DNA of 64,000 nt. Origin: Nocardioides hwasunensis (GTDB lineage Bacteria; Actinomycetota; Actinomycetes; Propionibacteriales; Nocardioidaceae). Every line of letters starts with the position of its first letter. Within the stretch, counting starts at the first letter, position 1. Both the position numbers and the translations under genes were made by a program. The stretch spans positions 1 to 64,000 of the forward strand of contig NZ_JACXYY010000003.1 in NCBI RefSeq assembly GCF_014779665.1. The letters are read 5' to 3'. The notes under the pieces were generated by a model that did no database searches, was not told the DNA's origin, and saw nothing but the letters and a program-made list of their open reading frames with translations. Below, in pieces: positions 7,292 through 15,611 of the stretch.

Positions 7292-8686
7292 GTGCGCGTC
7301 GTGACCCCCTTGTTGTTGCTGCTCGTCGCGCTGGCCCTCGTGGCCGCCTGCGGACTCTTCGTGGCAGCCGAGTTCTCCTTCGTCACCGTCGACCGGCCGA
7401 GCGTCGAGCGCGCCGCCGCGTCCGGGGACGAGGGTGCCCGTGGCGTCCAGCTCGCGCTGCGCTCGCTGTCGACCCAGCTCTCCGGCGCCCAGGTGGGCAT
7501 CACCGTGACCAACCTGGCGATCGGCTTCCTGGCCGAGCCGGCGATCTCGGACCTCATCCGCGACCCGCTCGGTGCCGCCGGCGTGCCCGACGGTGCGGTC
7601 ACCCCGCTCTCGCTCGCGCTCGGGCTCGCGATCGGCACCGTCGTGACGATGATCTTCGGCGAGATGGTGCCCAAGAACATCGCCATCGCGCGACCGCTCG
7701 AGACCGCTCGGTCCACCCAGGGCTTCATGCGCGGCTTCACCGCGCTGACCCGCGGCCCCATCCGGGCGCTCAACGGATCGGCCAACGCGATCGTGCGGCG
7801 GCTCGGCATCGAGCCCCAGGAGGAGCTCCGTTCCGCGCGCAGCTCCCAGGAGCTGTCGTCGCTCGTCCAGCGCTCGGCCGACCAGGGCACCCTCGACGCC
7901 GACACGGCCGAGCTGGTCGAGCGGTCCGTCGAGTTCGGCTCCCGCACGGCGGGGGAGATCATGACCCCGCGCGTGCGGACGACCACCGTCGAGGACGGCG
8001 ACCGAGTCTCGGCGGTGATCGAGCTGGCCCGCCAGACCGGCCACTCGCGGTTCCCGGTGCTCGACGGCGAGGACACCGTCGTCGGCACCGTCCACGTCAA
8101 GCACGCCGTCGCCGTGCCGGTCCACGAGCGCGCGACGACCCGGATCAAGCACGTCATGGTCAAGCCCGTGGTCGTGCCCGACAGCCTGCGGCTCGACCCT
8201 CTCCTCGCACTCCTGCGCCAGGACGGCTTCCAGATGGCGGTCGTGCTCGACGAGTACGGCGGCCACGCCGGCATCGTGACGCTGGAGGACGTGGTCGAGG
8301 AGATCGTCGGTGACATCTCCGACGAGCACGACCGCCTCGGCGCCCGCATCCGCCAGCGGCGCGACGGCAGCTGGACGCTGTCGGGCCTCCTGCGTCCCGA
8401 CGAGGTCGAGGACGTCACCGACGTCGAGCTGCCCGACCACGAGGACTACGACACCGTCGCCGGGCTCGTCATGCGCGAGCTCGGGAAGATCCCCGCGCCG
8501 GGTGACCGCGTCGAGGTGCCCGTGCCCGACCGCAGCTCACCGCACGAGGTGCGCGAACGCCTGGTGACCCTCACCGTCGAGCGGATGGACGGCCTGCGCA
8601 TCGATCGGCTCGACCTCCGGGTCGTGGCCACCGAGGCTGCTGCCGAGGCCGCCGCTGCGTCCCAGGGGGCCTCCGGTGAACGGTGA
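7292..8686 (+). CDS. HlyC/CorC-type CNNM membrane protein with CBS domains
   Basis: 464 residues. DUF21/CNNM membrane domain at about 1-190 (motif GEMVPKNIAIARP), then a CBS pair at about 215-340 (MTPRVRTTTVE and LEDVVEEIVGDI), then a C-terminal CorC_HlyC domain. CNNM/CorC proteins are Mg2+ or related cation exporters regulated by nucleotide binding to the CBS pair. It overlaps the next gene by 11 bases, which encodes a paralogue, so the two probably act as a heteromeric pair, as with Rv1842c/Rv1841c in M. tuberculosis. GTG 7292 is used; a second GTG at 7301 is possible. Confidence 0.85.
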   Translation: MRVVTPLLLLLVALALVAACGLFVAAEFSFVTVDRPSVERAAASGDEGARGVQLALRSLSTQLSGAQVGITVTNLAIGFLAEPAISDLIRDPLGAAGVPDGAVTPLSLALGLAIGTVVTMIFGEMVPKNIAIARPLETARSTQGFMRGFTALTRGPIRALNGSANAIVRRLGIEPQEELRSARSSQELSSLVQRSADQGTLDADTAELVERSVEFGSRTAGEIMTPRVRTTTVEDGDRVSAVIELARQTGHSRFPVLDGEDTVVGTVHVKHAVAVPVHERATTRIKHVMVKPVVVPDSLRLDPLLALLRQDGFQMAVVLDEYGGHAGIVTLEDVVEEIVGDISDEHDRLGARIRQRRDGSWTLSGLLRPDEVEDVTDVELPDHEDYDTVAGLVMRELGKIPAPGDRVEVPVPDRSSPHEVRERLVTLTVERMDGLRIDRLDLRVVATEAAAEAAAASQGASGER

Positions 8687-9737
8687 CCTCTTCGGTGTCG
8701 GCCTCGCCGTCGTCCTGCTCGCCCTGAACGCCTTCTTCGTCGGCTCGGAGTTCGCCCTGCTCGCCGCGCGGCGCAGCCAGATCGAGCCGCGTGCCCAGGA
8801 GGGCTCGCGCGCGGCCCGCACCACGCTGCGCGCGATGGAGAACGTCTCGCTCGTGATGGCCGGCGCCCAGCTCGGCATCACCGTGTGCTCGCTCGGCCTC
8901 GGCGCGATCGGCGAGCCGGCCGTCGCGCACCTGCTCGAGCCGCTCTTCCACCAGGCCCACCTGCCCGACAACCTGCTCCACCCGGTGTCCTTCGTGGTGG
9001 CCATGTCGATCGTGGTCTACCTCCACGTGGTGCTCGGCGAGATGGTGCCCAAGAACATCGCCCTCGCCGGCGCCGACCGCGCCGCCCTCGTGCTGAGCCC
9101 GCCCATGATGGTCATCGTCACGGTGCTCCGCCCCGTCATCGGCGCGATGAACATGGTCGCCAACGGGGTGCTCCGGCTGCTGCGCATCGAGCCGAAGGAC
9201 GAGGTGCACTCGAGCTTCACGCGCGAGGAGGTCGCTGCGCTCGTCGAGGAGTCGCGCGGCGAGGGGCTGATCGAGGCCGAGGAGTACGACCGACTCGCCG
9301 GCGCACTCGGCTTCACCGAGAAGTCCGTCACGTCGATCGTCATGGCCCCCGACACGCTGGCCACGGTCGCGCCCGGCTCGACGGTCGCCGACGTCGAGGC
9401 CGTGTGTGCCTCGACCGGCTTCAGCCGGTTCCCGGTGGCCACCGCGGACGGCGAGCTGGTCGGCTACCTCCACATCAAGGACGCCCTCGAGACCGACGAC
9501 GACAAGCGGTCGCGGGTCATCGAGGACAAGTGGATCCGTCCCTTCGCCACCGTCCACCCCGACGACCTCCTGCACGACGCGCTCGAGAGCCTGCAGGCGA
9601 AGGGGGCGCACATGGCCCGGGTGGTGCAGCGCGACGGCCTCGTGGTGGGCCTGGTCACGCTCGAGGACGTGCTCGAGGAGCTCGTCGGAGAGATCCGCGA
9701 CGCGGCTCACCACGACGTGACACCGGTGGACGCATGA
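8676..9737 (+). CDS. Second HlyC/CorC-type CBS membrane protein, lacking the C-terminal domain
   Basis: 353 residues, paralogue of its upstream neighbour. The DUF21 domain (GEMVPKNIALAG near residue 130) and CBS pair (APDTLATVAPGST and LEDVLEELVGEI) are present, but the protein ends just after the second CBS domain and lacks the CorC_HlyC domain. The GTG start lies inside the end of the first gene (11-base overlap). The different C-termini suggest distinct roles in one complex. A presumed role in divalent cation export follows from the family. Confidence 0.85.
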   Translation: MNGDLFGVGLAVVLLALNAFFVGSEFALLAARRSQIEPRAQEGSRAARTTLRAMENVSLVMAGAQLGITVCSLGLGAIGEPAVAHLLEPLFHQAHLPDNLLHPVSFVVAMSIVVYLHVVLGEMVPKNIALAGADRAALVLSPPMMVIVTVLRPVIGAMNMVANGVLRLLRIEPKDEVHSSFTREEVAALVEESRGEGLIEAEEYDRLAGALGFTEKSVTSIVMAPDTLATVAPGSTVADVEAVCASTGFSRFPVATADGELVGYLHIKDALETDDDKRSRVIEDKWIRPFATVHPDDLLHDALESLQAKGAHMARVVQRDGLVVGLVTLEDVLEELVGEIRDAAHHDVTPVDA

Positions 9738-9757
9738 GCTCTCGGTAGGGTTCGTCC

Positions 9758-10357
9758 GTGTCCGAGGAAGCGACCCGCGTCTGGACCGTGCCCAACATCA
9801 TCAGTGTGGTGCGGCTCGCCGGCGTGCCCCTCTTCCTCTGGCTCGTGCTCGGACCCGAGGCCGACGCGATCGCGCTCGTCGTGCTGATGGTCGCCGGCTT
9901 CACTGACTTCCTCGACGGCTGGCTCGCCCGCCGGCTCGACCAGTACTCCCGCCTCGGCGAGATCCTCGACCCGGTCGCCGACCGGCTCTACATCCTCGCC
10001 GTGGTGGTCGGTCTCTTCATGCGCGACATCATCCCGTGGTGGGTCGCGGTCGCCCTCCCGCTGCGCGACCTGCTCCTGTGGGGGCTGGTGCCGATCCTGC
10101 GCACCCGTGGCTACTCCGCCCTCCCGGTGCACTTCCTCGGCAAGGCCGCCACCTTCAACCTGCTCTACGCCTTCCCGCTCCTCCTCCTCGGCGAGGGTGA
10201 CGGCATCGTCGCCACACTGGCGCGCACGTTCGGGTGGGCCTTCGCCTGGTGGGGCATCGGTCTCTACTGGTGGGCCGGGGTGCTCTACGCCTGGCAGGTC
10301 CGCAAGCTGCTGCGTGAGACACCGCGGCGCTCCTCGCCGGCGACCGACCATGCCTGA
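9758..10357 (+). CDS. pgsA: CDP-alcohol phosphatidyltransferase (PgsA-like)
   Basis: 199 residues, about six membrane segments. The full CDP-alcohol phosphotransferase motif D-x2-DG-x2-AR-x8-G-x3-D-x3-D is present at about residues 48-74 (DFLDGWLARRLDQY, then GEILDPVAD). These enzymes exchange CMP of CDP-diacylglycerol for an alcohol such as glycerol-3-phosphate. Position at the head of the DUF881-gcvH-garA block corresponds to Rv1822 (PgsA2) in M. tuberculosis; the true alcohol acceptor is not certain. The GTG start at 9758 begins the homologous sequence. It overlaps the DUF881 gene by 8 bases. Confidence 0.85.
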   Translation: MSEEATRVWTVPNIISVVRLAGVPLFLWLVLGPEADAIALVVLMVAGFTDFLDGWLARRLDQYSRLGEILDPVADRLYILAVVVGLFMRDIIPWWVAVALPLRDLLLWGLVPILRTRGYSALPVHFLGKAATFNLLYAFPLLLLGEGDGIVATLARTFGWAFAWWGIGLYWWAGVLYAWQVRKLLRETPRRSSPATDHA

Positions 10358-11243
10358 CACCCGCACCGCCGAGCCGAGGACCCGGGACCTTCCCGAGCAC
10401 GTCACCACGCCCCTGCTGACGCTGATCACGGCACGGTCGATGGACGAGGACTACGCCCACGTCGCCCGCAAGAAGGCGGCGGCAGGGGTGGCGCCCGCCA
10501 CCGCGACCAGGTCCCGACCGCACTGGGCGAGCCTGGTGGCGATCGGCGTGCTGGGGGTCCTGGCCGCCGTGGTGGCGGCGCAGACCGACCGTGAGGCGGC
10601 CGTCACCGAGCTCAGCCGTGCCGCGCTCATCGAGCAGATCGACGCTCGCCGCGCCGAGGTGCGCGACCTCCAGCACGGGGTCGCGGACCTGACCCGGTCG
10701 AACGCGGCCGCGGCCAGCAAGGGGGTCACCGTGCAGAGCCAGCTCGACGACCTCGAGACCCGGGTCAGGCGGGCCGAGCTCTGGACCGGCTACACACCCG
10801 TCCACGGCCCCGGGGTGCGGATCACCGTCGACAACCGTCCGGGCGTCGACGTCAACGGCGAGATCCGCGACGAGGACCTCGCCGTCCTCGTCGACGGGCT
10901 CTTCCAGGCGGGGGCCGAGGCCATCGCCATCAACGACCAGCGGATCAACGCCCTCGGCGGCATCCGCAACACCAGCCGCGCCATCCACGTCAACGGTCGA
11001 CCGGTCAACGCCCCCTACGTCGTCTCCGTGATCGGCGACAACAAGACGCTGCAGGCACGACTGCTGGAGTCGTCCGAGGGACAGGAGTGGTTCGCCCTGG
11101 TCAACGGCCTCGGGTTCGTCTACACGCCGCAGAATGTGGACGACATCCGCCTGCCGGCTGCGCCCGAACGGCCCCTGCGTGGTGTGATCGAGGACGACGT
11201 CGACCCCGATGGCACACCTGGAGGAGGGACCACCGCGCCATGA
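10350..11243 (+). CDS. DUF881 family membrane-anchored protein (first copy)
   Basis: 297 residues. A cytoplasmic N-terminus of about 50 residues is followed by one membrane segment (WASLVAIGVLGVLAAVVAA, about 53-71), a coiled-coil stretch (about 80-130) and the extracytoplasmic DUF881 domain with the family motifs GPGVRITVDN and AGAEAIAINDQRI. The biochemical role is unknown; relatives near division genes suggest a link to envelope or division. ATG 10350 overlaps the pgsA stop, and its own stop overlaps the next start (ATGA), showing tight coupling. It corresponds to Rv1823. Confidence 0.85.
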   Translation: MPDTRTAEPRTRDLPEHVTTPLLTLITARSMDEDYAHVARKKAAAGVAPATATRSRPHWASLVAIGVLGVLAAVVAAQTDREAAVTELSRAALIEQIDARRAEVRDLQHGVADLTRSNAAAASKGVTVQSQLDDLETRVRRAELWTGYTPVHGPGVRITVDNRPGVDVNGEIRDEDLAVLVDGLFQAGAEAIAINDQRINALGGIRNTSRAIHVNGRPVNAPYVVSVIGDNKTLQARLLESSEGQEWFALVNGLGFVYTPQNVDDIRLPAAPERPLRGVIEDDVDPDGTPGGGTTAP

Positions 11244-11572
11244 TCGCCGCCCTGGGGCTCCTCATCGGCATCATCGCCGGGCTGGTGTTCGCGCCCGACG
11301 TGCCGCTGGCTCTGCAGAACTACCTGCCGATCGCCGTCGTCGCCGCGCTCGACGCCGTGTTCGGTGGGCTGCGGGCCTACCTCGACGGGATCTTCGACGA
11401 CAAGGTCTTCGTCGTCTCCTTCGTCAGCAACGTCGTGATCGCCGCCGCGATCGTCTACCTCGGTGACCAGCTCGGCGTGGGTGCCCAGCTGACGACCGGC
11501 GTGGTCGTCGTGCTCGGCATCCGGATCTTCTCCAACGTCGCAGCGATCCGCAGGCACGTGTTCCATGCCTGA
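11240..11572 (+). CDS. Small basic membrane protein (SBP, DUF1290)
   Basis: 110 residues, three membrane segments, with the family's conserved central motif YLPIAVVAALDAVFGGLRA followed by VVSFVSNVVIAAAIVYLGDQ. The sbp gene sits between two DUF881 genes in many actinobacteria and firmicutes (Rv1824). Function is unsettled, but association with division and envelope genes is recurrent. The start ATG 11240 overlaps the preceding stop, and the end overlaps the next ATG by 8 bases. Confidence 0.9.
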   Translation: MIAALGLLIGIIAGLVFAPDVPLALQNYLPIAVVAALDAVFGGLRAYLDGIFDDKVFVVSFVSNVVIAAAIVYLGDQLGVGAQLTTGVVVVLGIRIFSNVAAIRRHVFHA

Positions 11573-12341
11573 CTCGACGCCCGAGCCCACACCCCGGTCC
11601 ACACCCGAGCCCGAGGAGAGTCCCGGTCGCGACCGACTCCGCCACGCGCTGCTGCGCCCCTCAGGACGCCAGGCCGTGGTGGCGGTCCTGCTCGCGGTCC
11701 TGGGGTTCGCCTTCGTGGTGCAGGTCCGCGACACCGCGGCCAACGACACCTACGCCGGCCTGCGGGAGAGCGAGCTGATCCAGGTGCTCGACGGCCTCAC
11801 CGGCACGGCCGAGCGGGCGCGCCGCGAGGTCGACCGGCTCGAGGGGCGCCGCGACGAGCTCAGCAACGAGACCCAGGCCCGCGCGGCCGCGCTGGACGAG
11901 GCCGAGCAGCGGGTGCGCACCCTGAACATCATCGCGGGCCTCGTGCCGGTCTCCGGCCCCGGCCTGCGGGTGACGATCACGGAGTCGACCAGCAGGGTGA
12001 GCGTCGGGTCGCTGCTGGACACGATCCAGGAGCTGCGCACCGCGGGCGCGGAGGCCATGGAGTTCAACGACTCGATCCGGATCGGCGCCGACAGCTCCTT
12101 CGAGAACGCCGTCGGAGGCATCGAGCTCGACGACCAGCTGCTCGAGCCGCCGTACGTCCTCGACGTGATCGGCGACCCCCACAACCTCCGCACCGCGCTG
12201 ACCTTCTCGACCGGTCCGGTCGAGACGCTGCAGACCCTGGACGGCGCCACCGTCACCATCGAGGAGCCCGACTCCATCGAGATCACCAGCGTCCGCGAGC
12301 CCCCTCGACCTGAGTATGCAGAGTCCGGCACGGGCCAGTAG
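11565..12341 (+). CDS. DUF881 family membrane-anchored protein (second copy)
   Basis: 258 residues, paralogue of the gene at 10350. A Pro/Glu-rich N-terminus of about 30 residues, one membrane segment (QAVVAVLLAVLGFAFVVQV, about 36-54), a coiled-coil region (about 65-120) and a DUF881 domain with GPGLRVTITES and AGAEAMEFNDSIRI. Corresponds to Rv1825. Two DUF881 proteins flanking Sbp suggests that the three form a membrane complex; this is inference from conserved order. Confidence 0.85.
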   Translation: MPDSTPEPTPRSTPEPEESPGRDRLRHALLRPSGRQAVVAVLLAVLGFAFVVQVRDTAANDTYAGLRESELIQVLDGLTGTAERARREVDRLEGRRDELSNETQARAAALDEAEQRVRTLNIIAGLVPVSGPGLRVTITESTSRVSVGSLLDTIQELRTAGAEAMEFNDSIRIGADSSFENAVGGIELDDQLLEPPYVLDVIGDPHNLRTALTFSTGPVETLQTLDGATVTIEEPDSIEITSVREPPRPEYAESGTGQ

Positions 12342-12392
12342 CCTGCCGCACACCTCAGTCCCGCCAGCCAACGAGTTCGACGAGGAGTCGAC

Positions 12393-12779
12393 GTGTATCC
12401 GGAGAACCTGAAGTACACCTGCGAGCACGAGTGGGTGCGGACCCCCGGAGACGCCGAGGGCTCGGTGCGGGTGGGCATCACCGACTTCGCGCAGGACGCG
12501 CTCGGCGACATCGTGTACGCCTCCCTGCCGCAGGTCGGCGACCAGGTCAACGCGGGGGACACCTGCGGCGAGCTCGAGTCGACCAAGTCCGTCAGCGACA
12601 TCTACGCCCCGGTCACCGGCGAGGTGCTGGCGGTCAACGGCGCGCTCGACTCCACGCCCGAGCTGGTCAACAGTGACCCCTACGAGGCCGGCTGGCTCTT
12701 CGAGGTCGGCGTCGCCGACGCCTCGCAGCTCGACGGCCTCCTCGACGCCGCTGCCTACCAGGCCGGGCTCGAGGGCTGA
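12393..12779 (+). CDS. gcvH: Glycine cleavage system H protein
   Basis: 128 residues, the normal length. The lipoylated lysine is Lys65 in the motif GELESTKSVSDIYAPVTGEV. GcvH carries the aminomethyl group of glycine from GcvP to GcvT and is reoxidised by Lpd. It is separated from gcvP by three regulator genes, while gcvT is not in the window. Its own leader (12342-12392) shows no glycine riboswitch, unlike gcvP. GTG start at 12393 preceded by GAGGAG. Confidence 0.95.
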   Translation: MYPENLKYTCEHEWVRTPGDAEGSVRVGITDFAQDALGDIVYASLPQVGDQVNAGDTCGELESTKSVSDIYAPVTGEVLAVNGALDSTPELVNSDPYEAGWLFEVGVADASQLDGLLDAAAYQAGLEG

Positions 12780-12844
12780 TCGCCCCGTCCGTACCGCCCA
12801 CCGGGCCATCGCCGGGCTGGTAGGTTCGGGGAAACCGTCAACCT

Positions 12845-12864
12845 CAACCCTCGGCTGAGGGTTG
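12845..12864. promoter_or_regulatory. Palindrome in the garA leader
   Basis: Perfect 8-bp arms CAACCCTC (12845-12852) and GAGGGTTG (12857-12864) around GGCT, 26 bases before the garA start. Similar core (ACCCTC ... GAGGGT) recurs in front of the second MerR gene at 14714-14736. It may be a binding site for one of the two MerR regulators encoded just downstream. Confidence 0.45.
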
Positions 12865-12889
12865 GGCGTCGATCCGTCGAGGAGCATTC

Positions 12890-13417
12890 ATGCCGTTCTG
12901 CACCGCCTGTGGCAAGCAGAACCCCGATGACGCGCGCTTCTGTGCCCAGTGCGGCACCAAGCTGGTCGCCGGGGAGGACACCGGTGCCACCCCGGTCGGG
13001 GTGAGCCCGACCGAGACCACTGCGACCATCACCTTCGGGGCGCCGGACCAGCGCGAGTCGTCCGACCGGCAGCTGAGCCCCGTCGACGCGGCAGCGGTCG
13101 ACGCACTGCCCGAGGGTCACGCCCTCCTCGTCGTCCAGCGCGGCCCCAGCGCGGGCAGCCGCTTCCTGCTGGACATCGAGGTGGTCGGCGCCGGTCGCCA
13201 CCCCGACAGCGAGATCTTCCTCGACGACGTCACCGTGTCGCGGCGGCACGCCGAGTTCCGGCGCAGCGGTGCCGGGTTCACCGTCAGCGACGTCGGCAGC
13301 CTCAACGGCACCTACGTCAACCGTGACCGCATCGACTCCGTCGAGCTCAACGACGGCGACGAGGTCCAGATCGGCAAGTACCGCCTGGTGTTCTTCTCCT
13401 CCCACCCGGACAGCTGA
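12890..13417 (+). CDS. garA: GarA/OdhI-type FHA protein with N-terminal zinc ribbon
   Basis: 175 residues. A zinc ribbon opens the protein (Cys4, Cys7, Cys18, Cys21), followed by a short linker with an ETT motif (Thr43-Thr44) and an FHA domain at about 78-172 (GR at 102-103, SRRH at 117-120, NGTYVN at 139-144). GarA/OdhI, when unphosphorylated, inhibits 2-oxoglutarate dehydrogenase and regulates glutamate dehydrogenase; PknB/PknG phosphorylation of the ETT threonines makes the FHA bind its own tail and switches it off. The zinc ribbon replaces part of the short tail found in M. tuberculosis GarA. Good SD (GAGGAG). Corresponds to Rv1827. Confidence 0.85.
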   Translation: MPFCTACGKQNPDDARFCAQCGTKLVAGEDTGATPVGVSPTETTATITFGAPDQRESSDRQLSPVDAAAVDALPEGHALLVVQRGPSAGSRFLLDIEVVGAGRHPDSEIFLDDVTVSRRHAEFRRSGAGFTVSDVGSLNGTYVNRDRIDSVELNDGDEVQIGKYRLVFFSSHPDS

Positions 13418-13420
13418 TCC

Positions 13421-14161
13421 GTGAGTGCCTCGACGCCCGCGGGCGCGAGTCGCGGCGCCCGCCTCAACATCGGGCAGGTGCTCGACCAGCTCCGACCCGA
13501 CTTCCCCGGGGTGACGATCTCCAAGATCCGGTTCCTCGAGGACCAGGGACTGGTGAAGCCCGAGCGCACGCCCGCCGGCTACCGGAAGTTCTCCGACGAG
13601 GACGTCGACCGGCTCCGCTACGTCCTCACGATGCAGCGCGACCACTACCTCCCGCACAAGGTCATCGGGGAGCACCTCGACGCGATCGACCGCGGCCTCG
13701 AGCCGCCCGCGATCGACGGCGTCGTCCCGACGGTGCCCCGGGTCGCACTCAGTGCCGACGGCCTCCCGAGCCCGGAGTCGTTCCGGCGCACCAGTGACCT
13801 GCGGCTGTCGCGGCGCGAGCTGTTGAAGGTGGCCGAGATCTCCGAGGAGCTGCTGGACCAGCTCGAGCAGTTCGGCCTGGTCGCTGCCCGGACCGGCACG
13901 GGGCACTTCGACTCCGACGCGCTGGTGGTCGCCAGGACCGCCAAGGAGCTCGCCGACTTCGGCTTCGAGCCGCGCCACCTGCGCGCCTTCAAGACCGCCG
14001 CCGACCGCGAGGTGGGCCTGGTCCAGCAGGTCGTCGCCCCGATCGCGCGCGGACGCGACGCCTCCGCGCGCGGTCGCGCCGACGAGGCGACCGCCGAGAT
14101 CGCGGCTCTCTCCGTGCGGCTCCATGCCACGCTCGTCAAGGTCGGGCTCGACCGCGGCTGA
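13421..14161 (+). CDS. ftsR: MerR-family regulator FtsR
   Basis: 246 residues. The MerR helix-turn-helix with wing is at about 15-85 (LNIGQVLDQLRPDFPGVTIS, then RFLEDQGLVKPERTPAGYRK). The long C-terminal part (about 110-246) has no metal-binding cysteines, so it is not a metal sensor. Position after garA and before the bifunctional nuclease matches Rv1828 / corynebacterial FtsR, which activates ftsZ. The gene starts with GTG 3 bases after the garA stop, so it is in the same operon. The N-terminal 13 residues are probably disordered. Confidence 0.8.
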   Translation: MSASTPAGASRGARLNIGQVLDQLRPDFPGVTISKIRFLEDQGLVKPERTPAGYRKFSDEDVDRLRYVLTMQRDHYLPHKVIGEHLDAIDRGLEPPAIDGVVPTVPRVALSADGLPSPESFRRTSDLRLSRRELLKVAEISEELLDQLEQFGLVAARTGTGHFDSDALVVARTAKELADFGFEPRHLRAFKTAADREVGLVQQVVAPIARGRDASARGRADEATAEIAALSVRLHATLVKVGLDRG

Positions 14162-14212
14162 GCACCCGGAGCCGCGGGCTGGCAGGTGAGGGCGCCTGAG
14201 TAGGGTGGTGGC

Positions 14213-14680
14213 ATGCGCGAGATGGACGTCGTCGGAGTACGTGTGGAGATGCCCTCCAACCAGCCGATCGTGCTCCTGCGCGAGGTGACGGGGGAGCGCT
14301 ACCTGCCGATCTGGATCGGGGCCGTCGAGGCGACCGCCATCGCCTTCGCCCAGCAGGGCGTGACGCCGCCACGGCCGTTGACGCACGACCTGATGCGTGA
14401 CGTGCTGGCCGCCACGGGTCAGCGCCTCGACGAGGTGCGGATCGTCACCGTGCAGGACAACATCTTCTTCGCCCAGCTCGTCTTCGACGGCGGCGTCGAG
14501 GTCGGTGCCCGGCCCTCGGACTCCATCGCGCTCGCCCTGCGCACGGGGACCCGCATCGTGTGCGCCGAAGCGGTGCTCGACGAGGCCGGCCTCGCGGTCC
14601 CGGCCGAGCAGGAGGACGAGGTCGAGCGCTTCCGCGAGTTCCTCGACCACGTCTCGCCCGACGACTTCGAGGCACCGTGA
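14213..14680 (+). CDS. Bifunctional nuclease family protein (DUF151)
   Basis: 155 residues, the usual length. The DUF151 core is clear: LREVTGERYLPIWIGAVEAT near 20-40 and ARPSDSIALALRTGTRIVCA near 98-118. The family includes nucleases with both RNase and DNase activity, shown for a plant member and for Thermotoga TM0160-type structures; the role in actinobacteria is not known. Corresponds to Rv1829, always between two MerR genes. ATG start at 14213. Confidence 0.85.
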   Translation: MREMDVVGVRVEMPSNQPIVLLREVTGERYLPIWIGAVEATAIAFAQQGVTPPRPLTHDLMRDVLAATGQRLDEVRIVTVQDNIFFAQLVFDGGVEVGARPSDSIALALRTGTRIVCAEAVLDEAGLAVPAEQEDEVERFREFLDHVSPDDFEAP

Positions 14681-14713
14681 CGCACGGACGGTCCCTCGAC
14701 CGTCGAAACTCTC

Positions 14714-14736
14714 ACCCTCGACCTGACGTCGAGGGT
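14714..14736. promoter_or_regulatory. Palindrome upstream of the second MerR gene
   Basis: Perfect 9-bp arms ACCCTCGAC (14714-14722) and GTCGAGGGT (14728-14736) around CTGAC, 34 bases after the nuclease stop and 164 bases before the MerR start. It could be a weak terminator for the nuclease gene, but no T-run follows. Similarity to the garA-leader palindrome favours a regulatory site. Confidence 0.45.
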
Positions 14737-14899
14737 TGGCGACACGCCGAGCCGGTGGATGGACAACCCTCCCGCGCAGGCCTACCTTGAACTGTCTCTG
14801 TTGTAACTCCACCGTTGTGGTTGCCGGCTCCGCCGGCGCCGGACGGGCCCTTCCCCCAGGAGTTACCGCTCAGCGGAGGAACTGACCTGGAGGGTCACT

Positions 14900-15511
14900 G
14901 TGGCTAGCAACGAGAACGAGCACGGCGCCGACGCTGCCGGCATCACGGCAGCGGCCGAGGCCGCTGAGCTCGCCGAGGAGCAGGGTCTGCTCTTCGCCGA
15001 CGACGTCTCCCCGCTGCCCCGGGACACCGGCTACCGCGGTCCCACCGCATGCAACGCGGCCGGTATCACCTATCGCCAGCTCGACTACTGGGCTCGCACA
15101 GGCCTGGTGGAGCCGAGCGTGCGCGGTGCCGCCGGCTCCGGCTCGCAGCGTCTCTACTCCTTTCGCGACATCTTGATCCTCAAGGTCGTCAAGCGCCTTC
15201 TCGACGCGGGCATCTCGCTCCAGCAGATCCGCACCGCCACCGCTCACCTGCGCGAGCGCGGCACGGACGACCTGACCCGCGTGACGCTCATGAGCGACGG
15301 TGCCTCGGTCTACGAGTGCACCAGCAACGACGAGGTCATCGACCTGCTGCAGGGCGGGCAGGGCGTCTTCGGCATCGCCATCGGTGGCGTGTGGCGTGAG
15401 ATCGAGGGCACGCTCGCCGAGCTGCCCAGCGAGCGTGCCGCCGAGGAGCCTGCCTCTCCGGTCGAGGGCGACGAGCTCGCCGCGCGTCGCGCAGCCCGAC
15501 AAACCGGCTGA
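14900..15511 (+). CDS. MerR-family regulator (Rv1830/McdR-like)
   Basis: 203 residues. MerR DNA-binding domain at about 48-120 (ACNAAGITYRQLDYWARTGL, then SGSQRLYSFRDILILKVVKR). The C-terminal part (about 125-185) resembles that of M. tuberculosis Rv1830, described as a cell-division regulator. The N-terminus has an unusual Ala/Glu-rich stretch of about 35 residues. It has its own leader of about 220 bases with GC-rich hairpins and no cotranscription sign, so it is probably a separate unit. GTG start preceded by a GGAGG-like site (CTGGAGGG). Confidence 0.8.
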   Translation: MASNENEHGADAAGITAAAEAAELAEEQGLLFADDVSPLPRDTGYRGPTACNAAGITYRQLDYWARTGLVEPSVRGAAGSGSQRLYSFRDILILKVVKRLLDAGISLQQIRTATAHLRERGTDDLTRVTLMSDGASVYECTSNDEVIDLLQGGQGVFGIAIGGVWREIEGTLAELPSERAAEEPASPVEGDELAARRAARQTG

Positions 15512-15541
15512 CCCGACTCCGGCACCACGCGCAGACCCTCC

Positions 15542-15573
15542 GACGAAGCCGCCCCATCCGGGGCGGCTTCGTC
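15542..15573 (+). terminator. Terminator after the second MerR gene
   Basis: Perfect 14-bp stem (GACGAAGCCGCCCC at 15542-15555, GGGGCGGCTTCGTC at 15560-15573) with an ATCC loop, then CCATTCTGTTG. It ends the MerR transcript and separates it from the gcvP promoter. Confidence 0.85.
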
Positions 15574-15611
15574 CCATTCTGTTGCGTATCGCTAAACTGG
15601 CCACGCCGACA

